Source: Bacteroidota bacterium
GTDB lineage: Bacteria; Bacteroidota; Bacteroidia; Chitinophagales; Chitinophagaceae
Length of the DNA: 9,104 nt
Reading direction: 5' to 3'
NCBI GenBank assembly: GCA_947461015.1
Contig: CANHIR010000074.1
Location: 1-9,104, forward strand
The position numbers and the translations under genes were made by a program. Position 1 is the first letter of the stretch. Each line of letters starts with the position of its first letter. Below, one piece after another: positions 1 to 6,930 of this stretch. The notes beneath the pieces are model-generated. The model searched no databases and was not told the origin of the DNA. It saw only the letters and a program-made list of their open reading frames with translations.

Positions 1-165
1 AATTTTTATAAAAAAAATGGCCAAACTGAATTCATGAAGGGTGTTCAAATTGGCGCATATAATACTTGGAATGCATCCTGGGACAAAGCTTCATTTCCGT
101 ATGAAAAAAATATAACGTATACCATGACAATAAGTGGATTGATCCCAACAAATCAAGTTAAGTAA
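1..165 (+). CDS. C-terminal end of an unrecognised protein (5' truncated by window)
   Basis: Frame 1 is open from the first base to a TAA at 163-165 and gives 54 residues, including [20 protein letters not shown] and ending GLIPTNQVK. The alternation of aromatic and polar residues ([21 protein letters not shown]) looks like a beta-rich extracytoplasmic or carbohydrate-binding-like C-terminus, but I do not recognise the family and assign no function. It runs in the same direction as gcvT, 49 bases away, but a separate promoter box precedes gcvT, so co-transcription is not required. That this is coding rests only on the open frame and the plausible composition; the bulk of the gene lies outside the window. 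Confidence 0.55.
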   Translation, partial: NFYKKNGQTEFMKGVQIGAYNTWNASWDKASFPYEKNITYTMTISGLIPTNQVK

Positions 166-187
166 GGGAAAATTTAGCCCTCTTTTT
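165..187 (+). terminator. Weak candidate terminator after the truncated gene
   Basis: AGGG (165-168) can pair with CCCT (178-181) across a 9-base AT-rich loop, and a T5 run follows at 183-187. The position directly after the stop codon suits a terminator for the upstream gene, but a four-pair stem is marginal. Confidence 0.3.
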
Positions 188-190
188 GAT

Positions 191-198
191 TATATTTG
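191..198 (+). promoter_or_regulatory. gcvT promoter, -7 box TATATTTG
   Basis: TATATTTG matches the Bacteroidota primary sigma factor -7 consensus TAnnTTTG exactly and ends 16 bases before the gcvT ATG, implying a leader of only about 10 bases. No good -33 TTTG is visible at the usual 17-23 base spacing. The box runs into a short inverted repeat ATTTG-CA-CAAAT (194-205), which may be chance. Confidence 0.6.
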
Positions 199-214
199 CA
201 CAAATACAAATTGC

Positions 215-1309
215 ATGAGCGAAGTTTTAAATACTCCTTTTATACAAAAGCACATTGCCTTGGGTGCCAAAATGGCTCCCTTTGCAGGTTATAATATGCC
301 TATAAGCTACACTGGCATTAATGACGAGCACGCCGCCGTGCGCAATAGTGCTGGTGTGTTTGATGTAAGTCATATGGGTGAATTTATTTTAAGAGGGGAC
401 CATGCATTGGATCTAATTCAAAGAGTGACAAGCAATGATGCATCCGTTTTAGAAGATGGGAAAGCGCAGTACAGTTGTTTTCCAAATGCCACCGGTGGTG
501 TCGTAGATGATTTATTGGTGTATTGTGTAGAGAAAAACAAGGTTTATATGTTGGTGGTGAATGCTTCGAATATTGAGAAAGATTGGAATTGGGTATCCGC
601 ACATAATACCAAAGGAGTAGAAATGCATAATATTAGTGCAAAGACAGCGCTACTTGCTGTGCAAGGACCAAATGCAACAAAAATTGTTCAAACCATGACA
701 CAATTAGATGTCTTGAACATGCCTTATTATAGTTTTGCAAAAGGGAAGTTATTAGATATTGATAATGTCTTAATTAGTGCGACAGGATATACTGGAGCTG
801 GCGGGGTTGAAATATATTTTGAGGATGTGCATGACAATGCGAATAGAATTTGGGATGCATTGTTTGAGGCAGGCGCAGCCTATGGCTTAAAGCCTATTGG
901 ACTAGGGGCAAGAGATACATTGAGATTAGAAATGGGATTTTGTTTATACGGAAATGATATAGATGATACAACAAGTCCTATTGAGGCTGGTTTGGGCTGG
1001 ATTACAAAATTTACTAAAGATTTTACAAACGCGGAAGCTTTAAAAATGCAGAAAGAAAATGGCGTTGCTAAAAAATTAGTAGGTTTTGAATTAATGGATC
1101 GTGGAATTCCGCGTCATTATTATTTAATTAAAGATGCAGCTGGGAATGAAATTGGATCGGTTACTTCTGGGACACAAGCACCAAGTTTAGGTAAAGCCAT
1201 TGGTCTTGGATATGTTGCCACAGCTCATGCTAAAGTTGGAACAGAAATATACATCGATATTAGAAATACACTGGTAAAAGCCAAAGTGGTTAAATTCCCT
1301 TTCAAATAA
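215..1309 (+). CDS. gcvT: Glycine cleavage system aminomethyltransferase (T-protein)
   Basis: The product is the tetrahydrofolate-dependent T-protein. It takes the aminomethyl group carried by the lipoyl arm of H-protein, releases ammonia and makes 5,10-methylene-THF in the cytoplasm. At 364 residues it has normal family length. Visible family signatures are [10 protein letters not shown] near residues 23-32, FDVSHMGE (49-56), [10 protein letters not shown] (94-103, containing the Asp region used for folate chemistry), LAVQGPNA (147-154), [12 protein letters not shown] (191-202), [20 protein letters not shown] (229-248) and [19 protein letters not shown] (316-334). The C-terminal part from about residue 280 is the GCV_T barrel. 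The ATG at 215 gives the normal N-terminus and is preceded by a promoter box. The gene is followed by a strong terminator, so it is probably monocistronic; gcvH and gcvP are not nearby. Confidence 0.96.
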   Translation: MSEVLNTPFIQKHIALGAKMAPFAGYNMPISYTGINDEHAAVRNSAGVFDVSHMGEFILRGDHALDLIQRVTSNDASVLEDGKAQYSCFPNATGGVVDDLLVYCVEKNKVYMLVVNASNIEKDWNWVSAHNTKGVEMHNISAKTALLAVQGPNATKIVQTMTQLDVLNMPYYSFAKGKLLDIDNVLISATGYTGAGGVEIYFEDVHDNANRIWDALFEAGAAYGLKPIGLGARDTLRLEMGFCLYGNDIDDTTSPIEAGLGWITKFTKDFTNAEALKMQKENGVAKKLVGFELMDRGIPRHYYLIKDAAGNEIGSVTSGTQAPSLGKAIGLGYVATAHAKVGTEIYIDIRNTLVKAKVVKFPFK

Positions 1310-1342
1310 TTGGGGAACTTTAATGTAAAAAATAAAGTATTT

Positions 1343-1367
1343 AAAAGGGAGCTTGCTCCCTTTTTTT
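1343..1367 (+). terminator. Intrinsic terminator of gcvT
   Basis: AAAAGGGAG (1343-1351) pairs perfectly with CTCCCTTTT (1356-1364) around a CTTG tetraloop, and the T run continues to 1367. It lies 34 bases after the gcvT stop and is the clearest rho-independent terminator in the window. Confidence 0.93.
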
Positions 1368-1405
1368 ATAGTATAAATACCTGAATCTTGTATTCATTTG
1401 AATTG

Positions 1406-1413
1406 CACATTTG
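1406..1413 (+). promoter_or_regulatory. Candidate ssb promoter, -7 box CACATTTG
   Basis: CACATTTG differs from TAnnTTTG at one position and ends 22 bases before the ssb ATG. A TTG at 1388-1390 lies 15 bases upstream, slightly short of the usual spacing. Because the gcvT terminator lies upstream, ssb needs a promoter in the 1368-1435 interval, and this is the best candidate. Confidence 0.4.
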
Positions 1414-1435
1414 TATTTCATAAAAATAATTCAAA

Positions 1436-1792
1436 ATGAAAGCAATTAAAAACAAGGTACAATTGGTTGGTCGTTTAGGGGCAAACCCAGAAATGAAAAC
1501 ATATGGAGATGGAAAAAGCCTAGCCAACATTAGATTGGCAGTAAATGACCGTTATAAAAATGCAAAAGGCGAATGGATGGACGAAACGCAGTGGTTTAGC
1601 CTTGTTGCTTGGGCAAAGCTTGCCATTTATGTTGAAAAATATTTAACAAAGGGGACAGAAGTGGCAGTGGAAGGTAGGTTAGTGAACAAGGCGTTTACAG
1701 ACAAAAATGGAATAAAGAGAACCAGTACTGAAATTATAGTAAGTGAAATACTTCTTTTATCAAAGCAAAAGGAATTGCTCGTTGAAATGTAA
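1436..1792 (+). CDS. ssb: Short single-stranded DNA-binding protein (SSB, OB fold)
   Basis: This 118-residue protein has the SSB OB-fold pattern: N-terminal NKVQLVGRLGANPEMK, then LANIRLAVNDRYKN, the aromatic DNA-contact stretch WMDETQWFSLVAWAKLA (W47, W53, W59), YLTKGTEVAVEGRL (69-82) and a terminal beta strand around EIIVSEILLL. Family members bind and protect ssDNA and recruit repair and replication proteins. Nearly the whole protein is OB fold. It ends SKQKELLVEM and has neither a disordered linker nor the acidic DDIPF-type tip that docks partner proteins in standard bacterial SSBs. It may therefore be a second, short SSB rather than the replication SSB. The comB ATG follows the stop by 21 bases, and the comB promoter overlaps the 3' end of this gene. 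Confidence 0.92.
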   Translation: MKAIKNKVQLVGRLGANPEMKTYGDGKSLANIRLAVNDRYKNAKGEWMDETQWFSLVAWAKLAIYVEKYLTKGTEVAVEGRLVNKAFTDKNGIKRTSTEIIVSEILLLSKQKELLVEM

Positions 1793-1809
1793 AGCGTTTA
1801 TTATCTTTG
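1782..1809 (+). promoter_or_regulatory. comB promoter (TTG-N17-TATCTTTG) very close to the start codon
   Basis: TATCTTTG at 1802-1809 is an exact TAnnTTTG box, and TTG at 1782-1784 stands 17 bases upstream, matching the Bacteroidota promoter layout. The upstream element lies within the last codons of ssb. Only four bases separate the box from the comB ATG at 1814, so transcription would begin at or within a few bases of the start codon, giving a leaderless or nearly leaderless mRNA. Confidence 0.6.
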
Positions 1810-1813
1810 CGAC

Positions 1814-2551
1814 ATGAATATTGATCATAAAGTAAAACCAAGTTTACATACGGTACTAACACCACAGTTGTTAGATTTGTATGAAATAAAAGATAGTATT
1901 GTTGTCATCATTGATGTATTTAGAGCCACATCAACTATGGCAACAGCATTATACAATGGAGCTACAAAAATTATTCCAGTAGATAGCCCTGAGGCATGCA
2001 TCGAAATTGGCAATGCAACAGGGGGGGTAACTGCAGGGGAACGAGATGGTAAAATTATTCCTGGTTTGTCTTATGGAAATTCACCATCCGAATATCCTAG
2101 GGATTTTATTGAGCATAAAACATTAGTAATCACCACTACGAATGGAACGAAATTGTTACATATGGCACTTAGAAAAGGAGCAAAAGAGGTGATTACAGGC
2201 TCCTTCCCAAATTTATCCAATGTGGTAGCATATTTAAAGGCACAAAATGCACCCGTGATCTTAGGTTGTTCTGGATGGAAAAATAGATTCAATATAGAAG
2301 ATACTTTGTTTGCAGGGGCGGTGATTGAAGAAATTAAGGAACATTTTACCATACATTGTGATAGTAGCTTTATGGCCAATCAATTGTATAATCAGCATAA
2401 AAATAATATGCCTGAATACATTAAATCCTTAACTCATTGGCATCGATTGGCTGCTTATGGATTGGAATCTGATATGTTGTATTGCATTACAAAGGATATA
2501 GCGCCTAGTTTACCCATTTTTAAGGACGGAGCCTTGGTAAATGAGCGATAA
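1814..2551 (+). CDS. comB: ComB family 2-phosphosulfolactate phosphatase
   Basis: This 245-residue protein matches the ComB family, Mg-dependent phosphatases that release phosphate from 2-phospho-3-sulfolactate. The name comes from coenzyme M synthesis in methanogens, not from DNA uptake competence. Recognisable segments are VIIDVFRATSTMATAL (31-46) with the putative metal-binding Asp, GERDGKIIPGLSYGNSPSEY (75-94), ITTTNGTKLL (106-115), and GCSGWKNRFNIEDTLFAGAV (151-170) with the C152 and E162-D163 region. Bacteria of this group do not make coenzyme M, so the physiological substrate is uncertain. Sulfolactate or cysteate supply for sulfonolipids is one possibility but is not shown by the neighbours. 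The ATG is supported by the family N-terminus, despite a promoter box only four bases upstream. Confidence 0.9.
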   Translation: MNIDHKVKPSLHTVLTPQLLDLYEIKDSIVVIIDVFRATSTMATALYNGATKIIPVDSPEACIEIGNATGGVTAGERDGKIIPGLSYGNSPSEYPRDFIEHKTLVITTTNGTKLLHMALRKGAKEVITGSFPNLSNVVAYLKAQNAPVILGCSGWKNRFNIEDTLFAGAVIEEIKEHFTIHCDSSFMANQLYNQHKNNMPEYIKSLTHWHRLAAYGLESDMLYCITKDIAPSLPIFKDGALVNER

Positions 2552-2571
2552 GAATTACGAAAATTAGCCTA

Positions 2572-2587
2572 CAAATGTGTACATTTG
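2572..2587 (+). promoter_or_regulatory. SNF2 gene promoter within a 16-bp inverted repeat
   Basis: TACATTTG at 2580-2587 is an exact TAnnTTTG box, 38 bases before the SNF2 ATG. The same bases form the right arm of an inverted repeat, CAAATGT-GT-ACATTTG (2572-2587), with seven perfectly matched positions per arm. A palindrome covering the -7 box could be a repressor operator or could simply reflect promoter composition. No strong -33 TTTG is visible. Confidence 0.5.
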
Positions 2588-2594
2588 CAACTTG

Positions 2595-2616
2595 CCCTTT
2601 TCAAAAAAGGGATTTT
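2595..2616 (+). terminator. Hairpin CCCTTTT/AAAAGGG between comB and the SNF2 gene
   Basis: CCCTTTT (2595-2601) pairs with AAAAGGG (2605-2611) around a three-base loop, followed by ATTTTG. It lies 43 bases after the comB stop and could terminate comB transcription, although the T tail is short. It is also downstream of the proposed SNF2 promoter, so it would be in that mRNA's leader, 14 bases before the ATG. It could therefore instead affect translation or stability there. Confidence 0.45.
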
Positions 2617-2625
2617 GTATAATTT

Positions 2626-5600
2626 ATGGCATTACCCTATTTAGTTAAACACATTTATAGTTACGGAACCGAGGAAGTAATAAGACGCGGAAAGAAAATT
2701 TTTGCGCTTAAGAATATAGAATTGGTCAAATTTGATCCTTTACTAGGAAGTATTCATTGTAGGGTAAAAGACGATGGCTATAGTACGTATTATAAAGTGA
2801 CTATTGAGAATTTTAAAAGCCCTACCACTTTATCATTAAGATGTGGATGTCCTTATAATTTATCAGAAGTATGTAGGCATAAAGCAGCTGCTTTATTTTT
2901 TATCCAAGATTTATTGGACAAAAATTTATTGGATTATAAGCAAACTTCTTATGTAACTACTCACACGCAGTTGCGGACAAAAAATCTGGATTTAAAAATG
3001 ATTCGAATGCTTTGCTCAAAGTCTACTTTTGAAAAAGCGGAAATTACATTAAAATCAAATCGACCTCATATAACGGAAAGTGCAAATGAAAAAGTGGTTG
3101 CCGAAATGGATGAAAAAGGGAAGACCTTTCATTTGATTGTACAAAAAAATGAAGAGCGATTTTTTGATACATCCTGTGATTGCTTAAGTGAAACTGAATA
3201 TCCATTATGTTTACATAAGACAGTGTTATTATTGCAGTTATTTCAATTAAAGGGGGCCGATTATTTTGACACAATTCGTAATTGGGATAGAGAAAAAAAT
3301 AAATTATTGGCTTTATATGGTTATTCTTTAGATGACTATATCGAAGACAAATTTGAATTTACTTACCATGAAGGAAAGCCTTTTTTAAAAGTATTGGATG
3401 AGCGAATTCAAAAAGTGAATGGAAGCGTAGCAACGGCTACAAAAATATTTCCTAAGTCCAATGATTGGGATATTGAAAACTCGGATCCAATACATAGCAA
3501 TAGCATTGCTAGAACCATTGAGCGTTATGGGTTAGTGATTCAACAAAATGCCGATGCGTATCCATATTTAACGCTAAGTGTAATAAAAGGAGAAGTGAAT
3601 GAAGAAGGAACTTCTTTTGTAAGTAAGGTTGAAAAATTAGATTTAACTAAATTTATTACTCCTGAGGATATCAAAGAGGAGGATAAGAATTTAATTCAAA
3701 TGGTTCGGAAATTGCAGTCACCTGAACTGACAAAATATTTGAATAAGAATTCCCCATTCATGGGCATTTGGGATACTATATTACATGCGGACGAAGCCAA
3801 CTTGCCTGATGAAACAAAGGAGTTGATTCAGGAATATATGCATTCAAAACTAGAAAAATTATGGATGGATATTTCAGAACATCCCTTTAATTTTCATCTC
3901 CCTCTTAATAAACCATTTACTACTTCCAATTTGCATAAAGCAGAACTTGTGTTTAACGCCTTGCAACCAAGCTTTAGGGTTGAAAAAGAGAAGGACAAAT
4001 ACATTGTATATGCGCAAATTAATTTACCAGAGGGTAATATTTCTATAAATGAAAATCATGCAAAATCACATTTTGTTTTTCAATTTCATCATCAATTTTT
4101 TACTTGGAAAAAATTAGCAGATTTACAATGGGTGGAAAAATTTATGCCTACAGGATTTAATGAAATTGATTTAATACAGTGGCCCGAATATTTACAACAT
4201 ACCTTACTTCCATTGTCTAAACTTTACAAAGTGGAATTGGGCAATGTGAAGCAAGAAAAATTAAAAGGGGTAAAGCCACAACTACAAATTCTATTAAAAG
4301 AGGATAGAGAATATTTATTATTTGAACCTATATATGTTTATAAAGACATTGTTGTAACTACCGCAGATGGTCCTTCGGTGATACAACAACAGGATGATAA
4401 AATTATTATATTAGAAAGAGACTTGGCTGCAGAAAGAAGTTTGATTGGTATTATTGAGCAATTACATTCGGGATTTATCAGGCCTAATGAAGGAAATATA
4501 TTGGCGCTAAAAGGGGCAGAAGTTTTAAAAAATAATTGGTTTTTCTTATTTATTGATACCTTAAAAGAAAAGCAAATTCCTCTTTTTGGGTCAGATAATT
4601 TAAAACAATTCAAATTTAATACTGCAAAACCAAATACTAAACTTTACATAAGTAGCAATACGGATTGGTTTGACGCAAAAGTGGAAATTTCATTTGGTAA
4701 TCAAAAAGTATCCGTTCAGGATATTAAAAATATGTTGTCCAATAAACAACAGTTTGTTCCGCTCAAGGATGGTAGTTTAGGTGTATTGCCAGAAAAATGG
4801 CTCAACAAATATTCTTTATTATTTAAGGTAGGAGAAGGGAAAGTGGATAATCTTAAATTGAGTAAATACCATTTTTCTATCATTGATGAATTATATGAAC
4901 AAAGAGATGAGGAGGAATTGATTTTTAAACTAGAAGAGAAATACGAGAAAATAAGAGAAAAATATTCTATTGCCGACGTTGCCCCTCCAGCGCATTTAAA
5001 TCCTATTTTAAGACCGTATCAAATAAGTGGTTTTCAGTGGTTGAATTATTTACATGATGTTCAGTGGGGTGGAATTTTAGCAGATGACATGGGATTGGGT
5101 AAAACCATTCAAACGCTTTCTTTTTTACAACATTTAAAAGAGAAAAATGGGAAATTGTTGGCGTTAGTGGTTTGTCCAACTACGCTTTTGTATAACTGGC
5201 AAAATGAATTAAAAAAATTCACACCTAGCTTAACATTCCAAATTCACCATGGAGGAACAAGAAGTAAATCTCAATTGTTTAAGGATCCGGTAGAAGTAAT
5301 TATTACTACGTATGGTACTTTAAGAAGTGATATAAAAATATTTTCCGAAGTGAAGTTTGATTATGTGATTTTAGATGAAAGTCAGGCCATTAAGAATCCC
5401 TCTAGTAAAGTAACAAAGGCAGCTTGTTTGTTGCAAGCAACTAATAAATTATGTTTAAGTGGTACGCCATTGCAAAACAATACTTTTGATATTTATGCAC
5501 AAATGAATTTCTTAAACCCAGGTATGTTAGGTACGGTTGAATATTTCAAGCATAACTTTTCAATGCCTATTGATAAATTTGATGAAAAAGAACAAAAGGA

Positions 5601-6393
5601 ACATTTAAGAAAATTTGTATTCCCATTTATTTTGAGAAGAACCAAAGAACAAGTTGCAAAGGATTTGCCAGAAAAACAAGAAATGGTATTGTATTGTGAA
5701 ATGGGCACTGCGCAAAGAAAAATTTACGAAGCGTATCGAAACGATTACCGTGATAAATTAATTGGGATGGTGGAAGAAAAGGGGATTCAAAAATCACAAC
5801 TTTCAATTTTACAGGGATTAATGAAATTGCGTCAAATTTGTGATAGTCCTGCCATTATTAAAGATGAAGCTTATCCAAATGAGTCGGTGAAATTAGAAGA
5901 ACTAACGCGTGAAATAGCTGAAAACATTGGTGATCACAAGGCCTTAGTATTCTCACAATTCTTAGGTATGTTGGGATTAATTAAAGAACAGCTAATTAAG
6001 TTGGGGATTGATTATGAATATTTTGACGGAAGCAGTACTATACAAGAAAGAGAAAAAGCCATTGAACGTTTTCAAAATGACTCAAAATGTAGGGTATTTC
6101 TTATCTCCTTAAAAGCGGGAGGGGTGGGTTTAAACTTAACAGCTGCCGACTATGTATATATTGTTGATCCTTGGTGGAATCCTGCTGTTGAGCAACAAGC
6201 CATTGATAGAACGCATCGTATTGGTCAAACTAAAAATATTTTTGCGTATCGAATGATTTGTACTGATACCGTAGAAGATAAAATTTTAAAATTGCAGGAC
6301 CGCAAAAGATCTTTGGCGAAGGAATTAATTTCTGATGAAGAAGGTTTTGTAAAATCCTTGACAAAAGATGATATCGCGTATTTGTTTAGTTAA
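2626..6393 (+). CDS. SNF2-family DEAD/DEAH-like ATPase with tandem SWIM-type zinc motifs
   Basis: This 1255-residue Swi2/Snf2 ATPase belongs to a family of DNA translocases that remodel protein-DNA complexes. The C-terminal third (about 795-1255) holds the two RecA-like lobes: motif I DDMGLGKT (K826), motif II DESQ (917-920, in place of the more usual DEAH/DEAQ), motif III SGTPLQN (945-951), then VFSQF, ISLKAGGVGLNLTAADYVYI and motif VI QQAIDRTHRIGQ (1190-1201). The N-terminus has a SWIM motif, CGC...CRH (C73, C75, C83, H85), and a second CDC...CLH set (C184, C186, C195, H197), both predicted to bind zinc and nucleic acid or protein. The roughly 580-residue middle region fits the SNF2 helicase-associated segment found in bacterial members, but I see no specific motif in it. 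It has its own promoter and no operon partner; the cellular target is unknown. Confidence 0.93.
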   Translation: MALPYLVKHIYSYGTEEVIRRGKKIFALKNIELVKFDPLLGSIHCRVKDDGYSTYYKVTIENFKSPTTLSLRCGCPYNLSEVCRHKAAALFFIQDLLDKNLLDYKQTSYVTTHTQLRTKNLDLKMIRMLCSKSTFEKAEITLKSNRPHITESANEKVVAEMDEKGKTFHLIVQKNEERFFDTSCDCLSETEYPLCLHKTVLLLQLFQLKGADYFDTIRNWDREKNKLLALYGYSLDDYIEDKFEFTYHEGKPFLKVLDERIQKVNGSVATATKIFPKSNDWDIENSDPIHSNSIARTIERYGLVIQQNADAYPYLTLSVIKGEVNEEGTSFVSKVEKLDLTKFITPEDIKEEDKNLIQMVRKLQSPELTKYLNKNSPFMGIWDTILHADEANLPDETKELIQEYMHSKLEKLWMDISEHPFNFHLPLNKPFTTSNLHKAELVFNALQPSFRVEKEKDKYIVYAQINLPEGNISINENHAKSHFVFQFHHQFFTWKKLADLQWVEKFMPTGFNEIDLIQWPEYLQHTLLPLSKLYKVELGNVKQEKLKGVKPQLQILLKEDREYLLFEPIYVYKDIVVTTADGPSVIQQQDDKIIILERDLAAERSLIGIIEQLHSGFIRPNEGNILALKGAEVLKNNWFFLFIDTLKEKQIPLFGSDNLKQFKFNTAKPNTKLYISSNTDWFDAKVEISFGNQKVSVQDIKNMLSNKQQFVPLKDGSLGVLPEKWLNKYSLLFKVGEGKVDNLKLSKYHFSIIDELYEQRDEEELIFKLEEKYEKIREKYSIADVAPPAHLNPILRPYQISGFQWLNYLHDVQWGGILADDMGLGKTIQTLSFLQHLKEKNGKLLALVVCPTTLLYNWQNELKKFTPSLTFQIHHGGTRSKSQLFKDPVEVIITTYGTLRSDIKIFSEVKFDYVILDESQAIKNPSSKVTKAACLLQATNKLCLSGTPLQNNTFDIYAQMNFLNPGMLGTVEYFKHNFSMPIDKFDEKEQKEHLRKFVFPFILRRTKEQVAKDLPEKQEMVLYCEMGTAQRKIYEAYRNDYRDKLIGMVEEKGIQKSQLSILQGLMKLRQICDSPAIIKDEAYPNESVKLEELTREIAENIGDHKALVFSQFLGMLGLIKEQLIKLGIDYEYFDGSSTIQEREKAIERFQNDSKCRVFLISLKAGGVGLNLTAADYVYIVDPWWNPAVEQQAIDRTHRIGQTKNIFAYRMICTDTVEDKILKLQDRKRSLAKELISDEEGFVKSLTKDDIAYLFS

Positions 6394-6424
6394 TTTCAAT
6401 AAGCTGCTTTCATGAGTGTTGCTG

Positions 6425-6724
6425 TTATTTTTTCAACTTTGCCTCTGCGATGTGATCTTTAGGATTTTTCTTAAAATAGTCTTTACAATCTGGCGAACAA
6501 AAGCCTAAAACATATTTTTCATATTGCAATGTATCGGTCATATCATCGGTGACCTCCATGCCACATCTGGGATCTATTGTATTGTCATACTTTGAAGCAA
6601 TGATCTTTTTTGCAACTTCATCTTTTTGTTGAGCTGCTGCTACCTCATTCGATGCTTTTTTATTATTACATGCTGCTAATAATATCATTACGGTAACACT
6701 ATATAATCCGATTGTATTTTTCAT
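6425..6724 (-). CDS. YHS-domain lipoprotein, putative metal-binding
   Basis: Reading from the ATG at 6724-6722 gives 99 residues. A type II signal peptide, MKNTIGLYSVTVMILLAAC, has lipobox LAAC with the lipidated Cys at residue 19. A Lys/Ala/Glu-rich linker follows, then a YHS domain at about 49-92: IDPRCGMEV (C54) and GFCSPDCKDYFKKNPKDHI (C76, C80). YHS/TRASH-like domains carry paired cysteines that bind soft or transition metals and occur in copper and heavy-metal handling proteins, so an envelope metal-binding or chaperone role is likely; the metal cannot be read from sequence. The frame is open 19 codons further upstream (ATG at 6781), but that start would place a charged Lys-rich stretch before the signal peptide, so the internal ATG is preferred. 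It is convergent with the SNF2 gene, 31 bases away, with no clear terminator between. Confidence 0.88.
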   Translation of the reverse strand: MKNTIGLYSVTVMILLAACNNKKASNEVAAAQQKDEVAKKIIASKYDNTIDPRCGMEVTDDMTDTLQYEKYVLGFCSPDCKDYFKKNPKDHIAEAKLKK

Positions 6725-6766
6725 TTCTTTCTTATTTTTCTTGTTGCTAATTATAATTTCCTTCCA

Positions 6767-6774
6767 CAAAATTA
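6767..6774 (-). promoter_or_regulatory. Promoter -7 box of the YHS lipoprotein gene
   Basis: On the minus strand the bases read TAATTTTG, an exact TAnnTTTG, 42 bases upstream of the chosen ATG. This position supports the downstream start at 6724, because transcription from here would begin at about 6763 and miss the alternative ATG at 6781. No TTTG at the expected -33 spacing was found. Confidence 0.5.
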
Positions 6775-6785
6775 CGACCAAGGTG

Positions 6786-6818
6786 GGTTAAAAAATACTA
6801 ACAAGTATTATTTTAACC
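6786..6818. repeat. Long near-perfect inverted repeat upstream of the lipoprotein gene
   Basis: GGTTAAAAAATAC (6786-6798) and GTATTATTTTAACC (6805-6818) are reverse complements except for one inserted base, around a six-base centre TAACAA. The repeat starts 12 bases upstream of the lipoprotein -7 box, covering its -33 region, and lies between two divergently transcribed units. It is AT-rich and has no T tail outside the arms, so it reads better as a protein-binding palindrome than as a terminator. The binding factor is unknown. Confidence 0.7.
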
Positions 6819-6836
6819 TCAAATTGATGCTTTAGT

Positions 6837-6872
6837 GGCCTAATCACCCAAATTACAGGCCTTATCCGGCCT
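6837..6872. repeat. Two overlapping GGCC hairpins
   Basis: GGCCTAAT (6837-6844) can pair with ATTA...GGCC (6852-6855 and 6858-6861, CA bulged). Alternatively AGGCC (6857-6861) pairs with GGCCT (6868-6872) around TTATCC. The second form is followed by ATTTTGTTT, a weak terminator-like tail on the plus strand. The three GGCC blocks stand out in otherwise AT-rich intergenic DNA, 20-60 bases upstream of the proposed arginine leader transcript start. They may be an operator or an end for antisense transcription; the role is not determined. Confidence 0.5.
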
Positions 6873-6891
6873 ATTTTGTTTAATTATTTAA

Positions 6892-6899
6892 TACTTTTA
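6892..6899 (+). promoter_or_regulatory. Tentative promoter of the arginine leader, TACTTTTA
   Basis: TACTTTTA matches TAnnTTTG except for the last base and lies 31 bases before the leader ORF ATG. A TTTG at 6875-6878 is upstream but only 13 bases away, shorter than the usual spacing. It is the best box in the interval, and transcription must start upstream of 6931 if the leader ORF is used. Confidence 0.3.
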
Positions 6900-6930
6900 C
6901 GTCCTAATTCCTTTCAAAGGATATAATTAA

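Noticed and set aside
191..214. Inverted repeat ATTTG-CA-CAAAT at the gcvT promoter as a glycine-responsive site
   Set aside because: The arms are only five bases long, and there is no glycine riboswitch-like structure because the leader is about ten bases.
2071..2379. Antisense open frame within comB (and similar ones within gcvT, the SNF2 gene, the GNAT gene and argG)
   Set aside because: They lie entirely opposite well-recognised genes, lack promoter or family signatures, and have the composition expected of reverse-strand shadows.
6394..6440. Bidirectional terminator between the SNF2 gene and the YHS lipoprotein gene
   Set aside because: The T6 run at 6428-6434 lies within the lipoprotein coding end, and no stable stem of more than a few pairs precedes it on either strand.
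6725..6781. N-terminal extension of the YHS lipoprotein to the ATG at 6781
   Set aside because: It would put a Lys-rich stretch ahead of a clear lipoprotein signal peptide, and the exact -7 box at 6767-6774 lies inside the extension.
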